Shown here: in pieces, positions 17,000 through 26,202 of the stretch
Layout: each line of letters starts with the position of its first letter
Position numbering within the stretch: the first letter of the stretch is position 1
Assembly: GCA_017852795.1 (NCBI GenBank)
Contig: JAFMKU010000004.1
Span: 28,225-70,536 of the forward strand
Origin: Candidatus Neomicrothrix sp.
GTDB taxonomy: Bacteria; Actinomycetota; Acidimicrobiia; Acidimicrobiales; Aldehydirespiratoraceae
Length of the DNA: 42,312 nt
Reading direction: 5' to 3'
Program-made: the position numbers and the translations under genes
The notes under the pieces: generated by a model
The model's database searches: none
The model's input: only the letters and a program-made list of their open reading frames with translations
What the model was told of the DNA's origin: nothing

Positions 17000-19150
17000 T
17001 CACGGAAAAGATTGCGCAGGCCCAGAACGGTGCGCGGCTGCTTGTTCGTCCCCGAGCGCGGCTCGCAGAAAAGCCAGCTGGGTGAGCAGCAGATTCTCAG
17101 CCACCTCTTCTTGCGGGGTCATGTGGGTCACTCCAGACAGCGGAAGCACCGTATGGGGATGTCCGGCTTCGAGCAGCGCACGGCTCAACTGCAAGCTGTG
17201 CGCGGCTACGACGTTGTCGTCAGCCAGCCCGTGGATCAGCAACAACGGCGGAACCCGACGGTCCCCCACCGCTGCGGCCAGATCGGTGCGGCGATAGTTC
17301 TCCGGTTCGGTGTCGGGATGACCCAAATACCGCTCGGTGTAATGGGTGTCGTACAACCGCCAGTCGGTCACCGGAGCCCCCGCCACCGCAGCATGAAACA
17401 CTTCGGGTCGGCGCAGCACCGCCAACGCAGCCAGATAACCCCCGAAACTCCAACCCCGGATCGCCACCCGAGACAGGTCCAGCTCGGGTCGCTGCTCGGC
17501 CAAAGCCAGCAACGCCTCGACCTGGTCGTCCAACACCGGACCGGCCAAATCGCCTCGCACGGCACGCTCAAAAGCTGGCCCTCGGCCCGGGGTTCCCCGA
17601 CCATCAACCACCACGACGGCAAACCCTTGATCGGCAAACCACTGCGACGTGAAGAACAACCCGGGAGACCGCTGAACCCGCTGAGCGTGCGGCCCGCCGT
17701 AGGGATCCATCAACACCGGCAACGGCGAACCGTCGTGTCCGGCCGGAAGCAACAACGCTGTCTCCAACTGGCGCGGCCCGCATCGCTGAAAAGCCACCGA
17801 CAACGCCAACGCGGGCCGTTCGCTGAGATCGGCCAGCGAACCCACCTGGGTCCCGTCGGCAAAGAACCGAACCAGCGGTGCATCATCGGCCATCGACCGA
17901 CCCACCACTGCCTCAAACCGCCCAGCCGCTACCGCTGAGAACACTCCGTCACCGTCGGTGCGTCGCACCACCGCGCCATCCCAACCGACCGCCACCACAT
18001 CGACCGTGGTTGGATCAGCCGACGCCGTTACCAGAATCCGTTCCGCATCGACGTCGATCACCCGCCGTACCTGCCACTGGGCACCGGTCACCGCTACACC
18101 ATCGACACACAACGACCGGGCCTCCCCCCGATCTTCGACGGTGACCAACCGGCCCGCGAACACCAACGGTGAGCCCGGAACCAACTCCACCCAGGCCTCG
18201 TCAGACATCCGGTACCGCTCGGTACAACTCCCGGTATCGGGATCGACTTCCAACACCGCGACCGTGCGCTGATCGCGAGATTGCACCGTCAACCGCAGCC
18301 CCTCCGATGACCACGTCACCCCAGCCAGATACTCCCAACCGTCACCGTCCCATGCCACCTCCACTCGGGACCCGTCGCGGGCCACGATCGCCAACCCCAC
18401 CGCCGCGTTAGCTGAACCCGCAGCCGGATACCGAACCGGTTGCGGTGGCTCGGCTGGGGTAACCGGTGCCGAAATCCACCAGGTCGCAACCTCGGCCACA
18501 TCAACCCGAGCCACCAGCAACCGCTGACCATCCGGCGCCCACCAGAACCCTCGACCCCGGCCCATCTCCTCGGCGGCCACAAACTCGGCCAAACCCCACG
18601 TCACGGTGCTCGCACCGCCATCAGGACCAGTGCCCGCACCGCCAGCATCGGGGCCGATCAGCAAACGGTCACCCTGTTCGTCAATGAGCCGCAAACCGCC
18701 ACCGGCGACGTAGGCCAGCGTCTCACCGTCCGGGGCCAGACGCGGGTCGAAACCGCCCGGTGCGCTATCCAACAACTCGGCTCGACCGGTCAACACATCG
18801 ACTCGCCCGATCCGGCCCCCCACCGCGAAACAAGCCACCCGCAACTCCGGATCAGCATCAAAAGCCACGATCCCGCCGCCGCTCTCGCGGGCCCGCTCCC
18901 GGCGGGCTCGTTCCTCAGCCGGCAGGTTCGCATCGTCGGCGCCGAACGTCCGGGGGTCAACCACTAGCCGTTCCGTGGCCGACGCTCGATCCCAAACCCA
19001 CAACCCGTTCACCGGATCTTCGGGGCCGGACGAACGCAGAAACAGCACCCGCTCTGCGCTCGCAGCGACCCGCAGGTCACGGGGCGCACCCAGCGTGAAC
19101 CGACGAGTCACCGCATGACGGCGAGGGAACGACAACGACGCGTTAGCCAT
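17000..19150 (-). CDS. S9-family prolyl oligopeptidase (dipeptidyl-peptidase IV-like)
   Basis: About 716 aa from MANASLSF. The N-terminal two thirds form the DPP-IV-type beta-propeller region (LWVWD, WWAPDGQRLLVARVD, with repeated W and D blades). The C-terminal third is an alpha/beta hydrolase: DPYGGPHAQRV, GRGTPGRG, GWSFGGYL (Ser568), HGLADDNV (Asp644) and GVTHMTP (His676), a complete catalytic triad. No signal peptide is visible, so a cytoplasmic peptidase on short peptides is likely. AEEMGRGRGFWW resembles the double-Glu region that holds the substrate N-terminus in DPP-IV. CATGAT ends six bases before the ATG, a possible leaderless promoter. It is divergent from the dehydrogenase at 19194. 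Confidence 0.88.
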   Translation of the reverse strand: MANASLSFPRRHAVTRRFTLGAPRDLRVAASAERVLFLRSSGPEDPVNGLWVWDRASATERLVVDPRTFGADDANLPAEERARRERARESGGGIVAFDADPELRVACFAVGGRIGRVDVLTGRAELLDSAPGGFDPRLAPDGETLAYVAGGGLRLIDEQGDRLLIGPDAGGAGTGPDGGASTVTWGLAEFVAAEEMGRGRGFWWAPDGQRLLVARVDVAEVATWWISAPVTPAEPPQPVRYPAAGSANAAVGLAIVARDGSRVEVAWDGDGWEYLAGVTWSSEGLRLTVQSRDQRTVAVLEVDPDTGSCTERYRMSDEAWVELVPGSPLVFAGRLVTVEDRGEARSLCVDGVAVTGAQWQVRRVIDVDAERILVTASADPTTVDVVAVGWDGAVVRRTDGDGVFSAVAAGRFEAVVGRSMADDAPLVRFFADGTQVGSLADLSERPALALSVAFQRCGPRQLETALLLPAGHDGSPLPVLMDPYGGPHAQRVQRSPGLFFTSQWFADQGFAVVVVDGRGTPGRGPAFERAVRGDLAGPVLDDQVEALLALAEQRPELDLSRVAIRGWSFGGYLAALAVLRRPEVFHAAVAGAPVTDWRLYDTHYTERYLGHPDTEPENYRRTDLAAAVGDRRVPPLLLIHGLADDNVVAAHSLQLSRALLEAGHPHTVLPLSGVTHMTPQEEVAENLLLTQLAFLRAALGDEQAAAHRSGPAQSFP

Positions 19151-19193
19151 CCCACGATCATGCCCCGTAAGGTCCCGCTGGGGAGGGAACCTC

Positions 19194-20180
19194 ATGGACC
19201 CACAACACACACCGATCCGCTGGGGCATCGCCGCTACCGGCAAGATCGCCGGACAGTTCGCCAACGCGTTTAGCGAACTCGACGACCAGAGCCAGCTCGT
19301 CGCGGTCGGATCTCGACGGGCAGACACGGCCCAACAGTTCGCCGAAACCCACGCCATCCCCACCGCACACGCCAGCTATCAGGCCCTCGCTGACGACCCG
19401 AACGTTGACGTCGTCTACATCGCTTCGCTCCAACCCGGCCATGTCGGGGATGCCCTCACCTTTCTCAATGCCGGCAAACACGTGCTCGTCGAAAAACCGA
19501 TGGCCCTCTCGGCGGCTGAAGTCGACCAGATGATCGACGCGGCCCAACGCCACGACCGGTTCCTGATGGAAGCGATGTGGATGCGGTTCAACCCCGGACC
19601 GGTCGAAGCCGTTCGGATGCTCAACGAGGGCGCCATCGGGCCGCTGCGCAACCTAGCGATCGACTTCACGATCAGCGTCCCTGACGATCCCCGCCACCGG
19701 CTGCGCTCGCTAGATCACGGCGGTGGCGCGCTGCTCGACCTTGGCATCTATCCGCTCACGCTGGCCTGGTGGCTGCTCGGTGAACCCACCACCATGACCG
19801 TCGACGGCACGGTCGAACGCGGGGTAGACACCCAGTGCACGATCAACGCCCGCTGGGGCGACACCACCGCGACGCTGACCGCCGGACTCAACTCCACCGG
19901 TCCGCTCAGTGCCCGAATCGAAGGCGACCAAGGGGTCTTGACGATCGAAGTACCGTTTCATTCGGCCTCGCAGATCACCCTCACGGGCCCTGACGATGAC
20001 CAGCAGCGCATCGACACCGCACCCGGTTCGCTGCATTTCCAAGCAGCCGAAGTCAACCGCTGTCTACGCGCCGGCGAACGGCAAAGTAGCCGCAACCCGT
20101 GGGCGACCAGCCGAGCGATCCTCGCGGCGTGTGACACCATCCGAGCCGAACTCGGAGTGCGCTACCCCACCGAACGCTGA
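19194..20180 (+). CDS. Gfo/Idh/MocA-family oxidoreductase
   Basis: 328 aa. The N-terminal Rossmann domain has WGIAATGKIA, then VVYIASLQPGHVGDAL and HVLVEKPMAL with the family lysine. The C-terminal domain starts at MEAMWMRFNPG, followed by GGGALLDLGIYPLTLAWWLLG with the conserved aspartate and a Y/H-type catalytic region. The group oxidises or reduces sugars, inositols and trans-dihydrodiols with NAD(P); MEAMWMRF and the overall layout resemble dihydrodiol dehydrogenase/glucose-fructose oxidoreductase-like members. It has a good ribosome binding site (GGAGGGAA) 5 bases before the ATG, unlike many neighbours that look leaderless. Confidence 0.87.
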   Translation: MDPQHTPIRWGIAATGKIAGQFANAFSELDDQSQLVAVGSRRADTAQQFAETHAIPTAHASYQALADDPNVDVVYIASLQPGHVGDALTFLNAGKHVLVEKPMALSAAEVDQMIDAAQRHDRFLMEAMWMRFNPGPVEAVRMLNEGAIGPLRNLAIDFTISVPDDPRHRLRSLDHGGGALLDLGIYPLTLAWWLLGEPTTMTVDGTVERGVDTQCTINARWGDTTATLTAGLNSTGPLSARIEGDQGVLTIEVPFHSASQITLTGPDDDQQRIDTAPGSLHFQAAEVNRCLRAGERQSSRNPWATSRAILAACDTIRAELGVRYPTER

Positions 20181-20199
20181 ACCGCTGCGGCCCGAGCGA

Positions 20200-20991
20200 C
20201 TAGCTGTCTTCGGCGACGGTGCGCTTCATGAACCCCAACGGGTCGGCTCGGAACGCCTGAACCGATTCCTGATAGCCAGCCAACGCCTGGAACTCCTGAC
20301 CGGCCCGGATCGCGGACCGGCCCCCGGCCACGTCGAACTGCCGGTGCACCATCCGCTTCTTGATCTGGGTCAGGTCGCTGGCTACCCCGGCGATCCGGAC
20401 CGCCACCGCCAGCACCGACGACGCCAACGCGTCGGCCGGGAACGACCGGTTCGCCCACCCGATCCGGGCCGCTTCGCGACCGTCGATCGCGTCCCCGGTC
20501 AACAACAACTCCATCGACTGACGCAGCCCCAACAACGGCTGGTGGTATTGCCAGTCCGGTGGTGAAGCCACACGCACCACCGGATAGCTGATCTGGGCAT
20601 CGTCGGCTACGTAGACAAGGTCGCAGGCTGACGCCAGTTCGGTCGCGCCCGCCATGGCATACCCATGCACTTCAGCGATCACCGGTTTAGCCAGATCCCA
20701 GATCGAAAACCAGCCATCGGAAGCCTGACGGGTCCAGGCCCCATCGCCCGGCGCGGAATAGATCGGTACGTCGTCCATGAGCGGAGACGACAAGTCATAT
20801 CCCGACGAGAAACAATCGCCGGCACCCCGAACGATCGACACCCGAACGTCGTCGTCGCCGTCGTGGTCCTGCAACACCGAAAACAGTTCGGCTCGCAGCG
20901 GGGTTGAGAGGGCGTTCTTTTTCTCCGGCCGGTTCAGGGTCACATACCGCACCCCCTCAGCCGGTGTTTCCACCACGATCAACTCAGCCAT
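20200..20991 (-). CDS. Enoyl-CoA hydratase/isomerase (crotonase) family protein
   Basis: 263 aa. Crotonase fold with YVTLNRPEKKNALS, oxyanion-hole segment GDCFSSGYDLSS, then HGYAMAGATELASACDLVY, where E stands at the first catalytic glutamate position. The second glutamate of true hydratases (in the PE motif after this block) is missing: the segment reads YPVVRVASPPDW. Hydration of enoyl-CoA is therefore doubtful; other crotonase reactions are possible. The start lies 1 bp after the stop of the F420-type gene on the same strand, so the two form an operon. Confidence 0.82.
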   Translation of the reverse strand: MAELIVVETPAEGVRYVTLNRPEKKNALSTPLRAELFSVLQDHDGDDDVRVSIVRGAGDCFSSGYDLSSPLMDDVPIYSAPGDGAWTRQASDGWFSIWDLAKPVIAEVHGYAMAGATELASACDLVYVADDAQISYPVVRVASPPDWQYHQPLLGLRQSMELLLTGDAIDGREAARIGWANRSFPADALASSVLAVAVRIAGVASDLTQIKKRMVHRQFDVAGGRSAIRAGQEFQALAGYQESVQAFRADPLGFMKRTVAEDS

Positions 20992-20992
20992 G

Positions 20993-22033
20993 TCACTCTC
21001 CCTCCGCGCCGGTAACCGACGCTGCGATCTCTAACGCCTCCCGGCTATCTGTTCGCAAAATGACCCCAGTCAACCCGGCCGGAATGACCTCATCCCAGCG
21101 GTGCCGGATTCGCGCCGCGGGGCCGAACAACGCGCCGGCGTCGATGTACTCGTCGGGCACGGCCGCCACCGCCTCGTCTTTGCGGCCAGCCAACCACAAC
21201 TCCTGAATCCGAGCCGCCGCTTCCGGGAAACCCCGGCGGGCCATGGCGTCACGATGGAAGTTGTTGTCCTCACTACCCATCCCGCCGACGTACATCGCGG
21301 TCAAGGGCTTCTTCGCGTCGAGCGCGGCCTGTACATCGTCGGTGATCTCCACCGTCAAGTTCCCCATGATCTCAAAGTCGTCCGGGCGGCCGCCTCGCCG
21401 CTCCCAACCCCGCTCCAGTGCCGGACCGTGGATCGACCAGCCATCCGCTCCGTAGCCCATCGGCAACCAGCCGTCAGCAACTTCGGCCGCTAACGAGGTG
21501 TTGAGCGGGCCACCCGAAGCGATCCAAATTTCTACCCGGCCCGCCGGATGCAGGATCGATTTCAACGCTTTTCCTTCACCCAACGCCCCCGGCCCGCGGT
21601 AAGGCAGCGACAACTCGGCTCCGTCGTAGGCGACCGGTGCTTGCCGATCCAACACTTGGCCCATGATGGCCACGTAGTCCCGGAGGCGACGGTTCGGGCT
21701 ACCCCAGGGTTGGCCGTACCAACCTTCCACGATCTGCGGACCGCTCACCCCCAACCCGATGATCACCCGATTCCCACCGGCCAGATGGTCGATGGTCATG
21801 GCCTGCATGGCGGTGGCCGCTGGAGTGCGGGCCGATACCTGCACCACCCCGGTCGCCAACTTGATCCGTCGAGTGTGCGCCGCCAGAAACGCCAACGGGC
21901 TCAACGCGTCGCAGCCGTAAGCCTCGGCGGTCCACACCGAATGAAACCCCAGACGGTCAGCCGCGGTGATCAGATCCAGCGGCAACTCCACCGCTTTGGC
22001 CCGATACAGCTCCAACCCGAATCCCAGCTTCAT
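20993..22033 (-). CDS. LLM-class F420-dependent oxidoreductase
   Basis: 346 aa, luciferase-like, close in pattern to the Rv3520c-like subgroup (TIGR03559): GFGLELYRA, SVWTAEAYGCDALSPLAFLAAHTRRIKLATGV, QAMTIDHLAGGNRVIIGLGVSGPQIVEGWYG, WIASGGP, ADGWLPMGYG. The substrate is unknown. It precedes the crotonase gene with a 1-bp gap, suggesting the pair acts on a CoA thioester pathway in lipid or sterol-type catabolism, which is an inference. The ATG has TAGCAT seven bases upstream (22046-22041) and no ribosome binding site. Confidence 0.87.
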   Translation of the reverse strand: MKLGFGLELYRAKAVELPLDLITAADRLGFHSVWTAEAYGCDALSPLAFLAAHTRRIKLATGVVQVSARTPAATAMQAMTIDHLAGGNRVIIGLGVSGPQIVEGWYGQPWGSPNRRLRDYVAIMGQVLDRQAPVAYDGAELSLPYRGPGALGEGKALKSILHPAGRVEIWIASGGPLNTSLAAEVADGWLPMGYGADGWSIHGPALERGWERRGGRPDDFEIMGNLTVEITDDVQAALDAKKPLTAMYVGGMGSEDNNFHRDAMARRGFPEAAARIQELWLAGRKDEAVAAVPDEYIDAGALFGPAARIRHRWDEVIPAGLTGVILRTDSREALEIAASVTGAEGE

Positions 22034-22040
22034 GGCCGCG

Positions 22041-22046
22041 ATGCTA
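22041..22046 (-). promoter_or_regulatory. Candidate -10 element, leaderless start of the 22033 gene
   Basis: TAGCAT (TANNNT) ends seven bases before the ATG. No -35 element was recognised. Confidence 0.42.
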
Positions 22047-22128
22047 GAGCCCCAGCCACAATCGGGAAGAACTCACCACGGTCGACTCCGCCCGCCGTCG
22101 TCAAAGTGCACCCGCACCATGACACTTG

Positions 22129-22134
22129 TAGCGT
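22129..22134 (+). promoter_or_regulatory. Candidate -10 element, leaderless start of the MFS gene
   Basis: TAGCGT ends seven bases before ATG 22142. The same hexamer stands at the same place before the genes starting at 27514 and 28512. Confidence 0.42.
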
Positions 22135-22141
22135 TCGCTCG

Positions 22142-23599
22142 ATGACCGCCACCGCACCTACCGCTATCTTCGGACGGGAGCTACGTGGCCTCACCTTGGC
22201 GGTGATGGCGGCCATCGGAATCGTCGCCTACAACAACCTCGCCGTTTCCGCAGCCCTGCCCGAAATCGGCAGCGACCTCGGCGACGTTGCGTTGCTTCCG
22301 TGGACCATCTCGGTGGAACTGCTCACGTCAGGGGTTGCGGTGCTGGTCGCCGGACCGCTCGTTGATGGGTTCGGTCCGCGTCGGATCTTCCGGCTTTCGG
22401 TGGTCGGGTTCATGGTGACATCGCTGATCTGCGCCCTCGCTCCGACCATGGCCACGCTGATCGCCGCCCGCGCCCTGCAAGGCGTTACCGCCGGGCTACT
22501 GCTGACCGTCGTCTTGGCTGCGATCGGCATGTCGTATCAGGCCGATGCCCGCGCCCGAGTGTTTGCTTCCAACTCAACGGTGTGGGGAGTTACCAGCGTT
22601 GCCGGACCATCGATCGCCGCGGTGATGGTGGCGCTCGCCAACTGGCGGGGGGTGTTCTGGTTCAACATCCCGGTGGCGTTGCTCGCCGCCGCACTGGCCT
22701 GGAACCGACTCCCGGCCAACCCGATCGAAGCGCAGGCCACCGCCCCCGACCGGCGAGGCATCGCGTTGGTCACGCTGCTCAGCGCCGCCGGTCTCGCCGT
22801 CGTCGAAGGGTCGGTGCTGGCGGTAGGGGTCGGTATTGCCGTGACCGCGGCCAGTCTCGCCGCCTACCTTGTCCACATCCGTGACCACCCGCATCCGGTG
22901 GTGCGCATCGAACACGTCTGGTCGGGACGTTACGGGCCGATCCACCTCACCTCGCTGCTGGCCGTCGGTGGGTCGCTCGGCTTTCACGCTTTCGTGCCGG
23001 TCTATCTCAAAGCGGCACGCGGTGCGTCCACCACCGAAGCCGCGTTTTCGGTGGCGTACCTGTCGGTGGGTTGGACCCTCGGGGCGATCGCTTCGACCCA
23101 TCTACAACCACGGATTGGGCGGGAACGAACGGTGCTCGCCGGATCGTTGGTGATGGCACCGGGGTTGATCGCGGCCGTGGTCGCGGTCGCTACTCGCTCC
23201 CCGTTGGTGGTTTTCTACGCCCTGTTGTTTGTCAGCGGACTCGGTATCGGTTCGATCTCCACGACCGGGATCAACATCCTCCAAGAACGCACCCCCATGT
23301 CGGAAATGGGACGGGTCAACGGGGCGCACCAGTTCATGCGAACCCTCGGCATCACCTATGCGGTCGGGATCGCCGGATCGCTGATCCTCACCACCGTCGA
23401 CCGGCGAACCGGCAACGTGGAAGCCGTGCGTGACCTGCTCAGCGGCGACACCACCACCGTTGACACCAGCATTGCGGAGGCGCTCGAACTGGGCTTCCAG
23501 TTGGCACTCGGTTTCGCCTGCCTAGCCGGGTTGGCCTGCATCCCCAGTGCCATCGCTCTCGTACGAGGTTCCCGCGAGCAGGTAACCTCCGCTGTGTGA
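22142..23599 (+). CDS. MFS transporter, drug:H+ antiporter-like
   Basis: About 485 aa from MTATAPTAIFG; the frame is open much further upstream but that part is antisense to the F420-type gene. It has many hydrophobic helices, with VAGPLVDGFGPRR as the loop 2-3 motif and SAALPEIGSDLG in helix 1, as in multidrug exporters of the DHA2/EmrB or QacA type. GVTSVAGPSIAAVM resembles the exporter-specific motif C (GxxxGPxxGG) in altered form. The substrate is unknown. The stop overlaps the zinc dehydrogenase start (GTGA), so the two are translated together. Confidence 0.85.
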   Translation: MTATAPTAIFGRELRGLTLAVMAAIGIVAYNNLAVSAALPEIGSDLGDVALLPWTISVELLTSGVAVLVAGPLVDGFGPRRIFRLSVVGFMVTSLICALAPTMATLIAARALQGVTAGLLLTVVLAAIGMSYQADARARVFASNSTVWGVTSVAGPSIAAVMVALANWRGVFWFNIPVALLAAALAWNRLPANPIEAQATAPDRRGIALVTLLSAAGLAVVEGSVLAVGVGIAVTAASLAAYLVHIRDHPHPVVRIEHVWSGRYGPIHLTSLLAVGGSLGFHAFVPVYLKAARGASTTEAAFSVAYLSVGWTLGAIASTHLQPRIGRERTVLAGSLVMAPGLIAAVVAVATRSPLVVFYALLFVSGLGIGSISTTGINILQERTPMSEMGRVNGAHQFMRTLGITYAVGIAGSLILTTVDRRTGNVEAVRDLLSGDTTTVDTSIAEALELGFQLALGFACLAGLACIPSAIALVRGSREQVTSAV

Positions 23600-24789
23600 A
23601 AGCACTCCGGTTCTCCCGCAGCGAAGGTCGCTACGCCGCGGCCATGCTGATGTCCCGACTGCGGCCCGGTAGCGGTGCCGCGGTAGGACCACTGGCCTTA
23701 GTCGATGACGACGAACCGGCGTTGCCCACCGACGAGTGGCTGCGGATCTATCCGAGGTTGGCGGGGATCTGCGGATCGGATCTCGCCACCATCGACGGCA
23801 AAGCCTCCCGGTACTTCGAAGACTTCGTGAGTTTCCCGTTCGTTCCCGGCCATGAGATCGTGGCCGACACCGACGACGGGCGACGGGTGGTGCTGGAACC
23901 GGTGCTGGGTCACGCCAGCCGCGGCTTCGACCTTCCCTTTCCCGGCGCTCGCCCCGCCGACGGCAACGACTACCGGCACCTCACCTGCGGTCATCTCAAA
24001 CCGGGACTCCAAACCGGGTTCTGCGAAAGCACCGGAGGGGGTTGGTCAACCGAACTCGTCGCGCATCCCAGCCAACTCCACGAAGTCCCCGACACGATGA
24101 GCGACGAAGCCGCGGTGTTGATGGAACCAATCGCCGGTGGCGTGCATGCCGCGCTTCGAGCCGGCGTGACCCCCGGAGCAACCGTGGCCGTGATCGGTGC
24201 CGGGGCGATGGGGCTGGTCACCGTGGCGGCCCTGCGGCACTTCACCGAGGCCGGCAAGATTCTGATCGGAGCCAAATACCCGATCCAGCGCCAGATGGCC
24301 GAGCAGTTCGGGGCCGATGTGATCTGCGCCCCCGACGAACTCGCTCGGGCGGTGCGACTCGCCACCGGTTCGTTCATGATCGGAGGCCGCCTGTCGGGAG
24401 GCGCCGACGTGGTAATCGACGCGGTGGGATCCGCCGAGTCGATCGAAGCCGCGATCGCAATGTGCCGTCCCCGGGGCCGGGTGTTGCTGCTGGGTATGCC
24501 GGGCGTGGTTGAACTTGACCTCACCGCGCTCTGGCACCGAGAAACCGAACTGGTCGGCACCTACACCTACGGTCGCGAAGAACACGATGGACAGGTGACC
24601 AACAGTTTTGCTCTGGCCTTCCAACTGGCGGCCAGCGTGCCCTTCGACGATCTGCTTTCGGCGACCTACCCGCTGGATCGGTACGTGGATGCGCTCAGCC
24701 ACGCCGCGGAAGCCGGTCGGCGCGGCGGGATCAAAGTGGCGTTCGACCTTCGCCAAGAACCTCACCGGGGGAAATTGTCGGGCCGTTGA
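23596..24789 (+). CDS. Zinc-binding alcohol dehydrogenase family protein
   Basis: 397 aa, medium-chain dehydrogenase. ICGSDLATIDG supplies the catalytic-zinc cysteine and PGHEIV the histidine. The NAD domain has VIGAGAMGLVTVAAL, and DVVIDAVGS follows. The structural-zinc loop is unusual: the four closely spaced cysteines are replaced by a longer segment with only TCGH and FCES, so that zinc is probably absent. The N-terminus also carries an extra stretch (RYAAAMLMSRLRPGSG). Coupling with the exporter suggests a shared metabolite, but none can be named. Confidence 0.83.
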   Translation: MKALRFSRSEGRYAAAMLMSRLRPGSGAAVGPLALVDDDEPALPTDEWLRIYPRLAGICGSDLATIDGKASRYFEDFVSFPFVPGHEIVADTDDGRRVVLEPVLGHASRGFDLPFPGARPADGNDYRHLTCGHLKPGLQTGFCESTGGGWSTELVAHPSQLHEVPDTMSDEAAVLMEPIAGGVHAALRAGVTPGATVAVIGAGAMGLVTVAALRHFTEAGKILIGAKYPIQRQMAEQFGADVICAPDELARAVRLATGSFMIGGRLSGGADVVIDAVGSAESIEAAIAMCRPRGRVLLLGMPGVVELDLTALWHRETELVGTYTYGREEHDGQVTNSFALAFQLAASVPFDDLLSATYPLDRYVDALSHAAEAGRRGGIKVAFDLRQEPHRGKLSGR

Positions 24790-24826
24790 GGTCGTGATGT
24801 GGGCGCATTTCGTACAGACTGTGCGA

Positions 24827-25183
24827 ATGTCCGACCTTGAGACCGCACCATCGACCGACGACGAGACCACTGCGGCGCTGACCCTGTTTAACGAGTACGT
24901 CGACGCCGACCGGGAACGTACCCGGCGCGAGAAGCGAGTGCAGAAAGCCGAGCGGGCGAAGGACGATGCCGCGGCGCTGGTACGCAAACTCAACGAGTCG
25001 GGTTCGGCTGAACAACGGGCTAGCGCCGAAGCGGCGTACCGGGATGCCCAAGAGGCCTTGAAGGCCATCCGCGAAGGCCGGGAACCTGAACCGAAAGCGG
25101 CCGACGAGGCACCAGCCGACGAACCTGCTGCTACCGACGAGGCGCCAGCCGACGAACCTGCTGCTACCGACGAAGAAGAGTAA
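24827..25183 (+). CDS. Small acidic coiled-coil protein with C-terminal repeats
   Basis: 118 aa. Residues about 20-85 are charged and heptad-like (ADRERTRREKRVQKAERAKD), predicting a long helix or coiled coil. The tail is acidic and alanine/proline-rich. It holds two 11-residue repeats (DEAPADEPAAT), encoded by 33-bp direct repeats at 25103-25135 and 25136-25168 with one base difference, then DEEE. No signal or membrane segment is seen. I do not recognise a family. The coiled-coil region keeps a regular reading frame and the ATG follows a possible -10 (TACAGA at 24813), so I take it as a real gene. Confidence 0.65.
   Translation: MSDLETAPSTDDETTAALTLFNEYVDADRERTRREKRVQKAERAKDDAAALVRKLNESGSAEQRASAEAAYRDAQEALKAIREGREPEPKAADEAPADEPAATDEAPADEPAATDEEE
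25103..25168 (+). repeat. Two tandem 33-bp coding repeats
   Basis: The units at 25103-25135 and 25136-25168 differ at one third-codon position (GCA or GCG) and each encode DEAPADEPAAT. The near identity points to recent duplication by slippage and predicts length variation between strains. Confidence 0.85.
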
Positions 25184-25186
25184 CCC

Positions 25187-25204
25187 CAGGGTGTTTTCGC
25201 CCTG
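25187..25204 (+). terminator. Weak terminator-like hairpin
   Basis: CAGGG and CCCTG enclose an 8-nt loop just after the acidic protein's stop. The stem is only 5 bp and no T-run follows. Confidence 0.3.
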
Positions 25205-25243
25205 AACCTCTCTGCGCTGGCAACTACGTGCTCAACTACAGCC

Positions 25244-26176
25244 ATGCGCGCAATCCGAATCGTCGACGGCCAACCTGAACTCCAAGACATCGATGCCCCC
25301 AGTGGCGACGGCGTCGTGATCACCGTCGCGACCTCGTCGATCTGTGGCAGCGACATCCACCTGCTCGAAGCGGGGCTTGCCGACGGGATGATCCTCGGCC
25401 ACGAGTTCTGCGGGACCACCCCAGACGGCACGGCGGTAGCCGTAGAGCCAATGGCGTCGTGTGGCGCCTGTCCGTCGTGTCTTTCCGGCTACCTCGGAAC
25501 GTGCGCCAGCGGTGCTCGCTTCTACGGGATCGGTCTGGACGGCGGCATGGCCGAGCAGGTTCTGGTTCCGGCCGATGCGCTGGTGGCTCTCCCGACCGGG
25601 CTTCCGCTGCGGGCCGGTTCGTTGGTCGAACCGCTGGCGGTCGCGCACCACGGGATTGAGCGGGCCCGCATCACCGATCAGGATCGGGTGGCGGTCATCG
25701 GTGCCGGGCCGATCGGGTTGGCAACGGTGGCCCTTCTCGCCCAGCAGGGCATCACCGCCGACATTTCGGCTCGTCACCCCCACCAGCAGCGGGCCGCCGA
25801 AACGCTCGGGGGACGAGTCGGCGTTGAGGACGCTTACGACGTCGTGATCGATGCGGTGGCAACCAGCGAGTCGTTGGCGACCGCCGTCAGCCACCTCCGC
25901 CCCCGCGGCCGCATCGGGCTGGTCGGCACCATTTGGGGAGGAACCGAGCTCGGAATCGGTGCCTGTATGAAAGAAGCGGAGATCATCCCCGCCATGACCT
26001 ATCGCTGCCGAGTACCGGGCCGCGACTTCGAACACGCGGCCCGCGCTCTGGTCGAACAACCCGAGATTACCGACGCATTGATAAGCCACCGGTTCCCGCT
26101 GGATGGTTGCGCCGAAGCATTTTTCACCGCAAGAAACCGAGCAGCCGGGGCAATCAAAGTAGCATTTGAGGCTTAG
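25244..26176 (+). CDS. Zinc-dependent alcohol dehydrogenase (threonine-dehydrogenase-like)
   Basis: 310 aa, a little shorter than the usual 340. ICGSDIHLLE and LGHEFCG hold catalytic-zinc ligands. CGACPSCLSGYLGTC carries the structural-zinc cysteines, which the other dehydrogenase at 23596 lacks. The NAD-binding part is VAVIGAGPIGLATVALL, but the region after it is compressed and the aspartate that usually ends strand 2 is unclear (ADISARHP), so NADP may be preferred. YDVVIDAVATS and GLVGTIWG follow. It stands alone between the acidic protein and the lipoprotein; substrate unknown. Confidence 0.85.
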   Translation: MRAIRIVDGQPELQDIDAPSGDGVVITVATSSICGSDIHLLEAGLADGMILGHEFCGTTPDGTAVAVEPMASCGACPSCLSGYLGTCASGARFYGIGLDGGMAEQVLVPADALVALPTGLPLRAGSLVEPLAVAHHGIERARITDQDRVAVIGAGPIGLATVALLAQQGITADISARHPHQQRAAETLGGRVGVEDAYDVVIDAVATSESLATAVSHLRPRGRIGLVGTIWGGTELGIGACMKEAEIIPAMTYRCRVPGRDFEHAARALVEQPEITDALISHRFPLDGCAEAFFTARNRAAGAIKVAFEA

Positions 26177-26202
26177 CCAGCCGTCTACACACGAGATCCG
26201 AC

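Noticed and set aside
24046-25431. Minus-strand open frame of 461 codons
   Set aside because: It crosses three better supported plus-strand genes, and its serine/alanine-rich translation has no domain.
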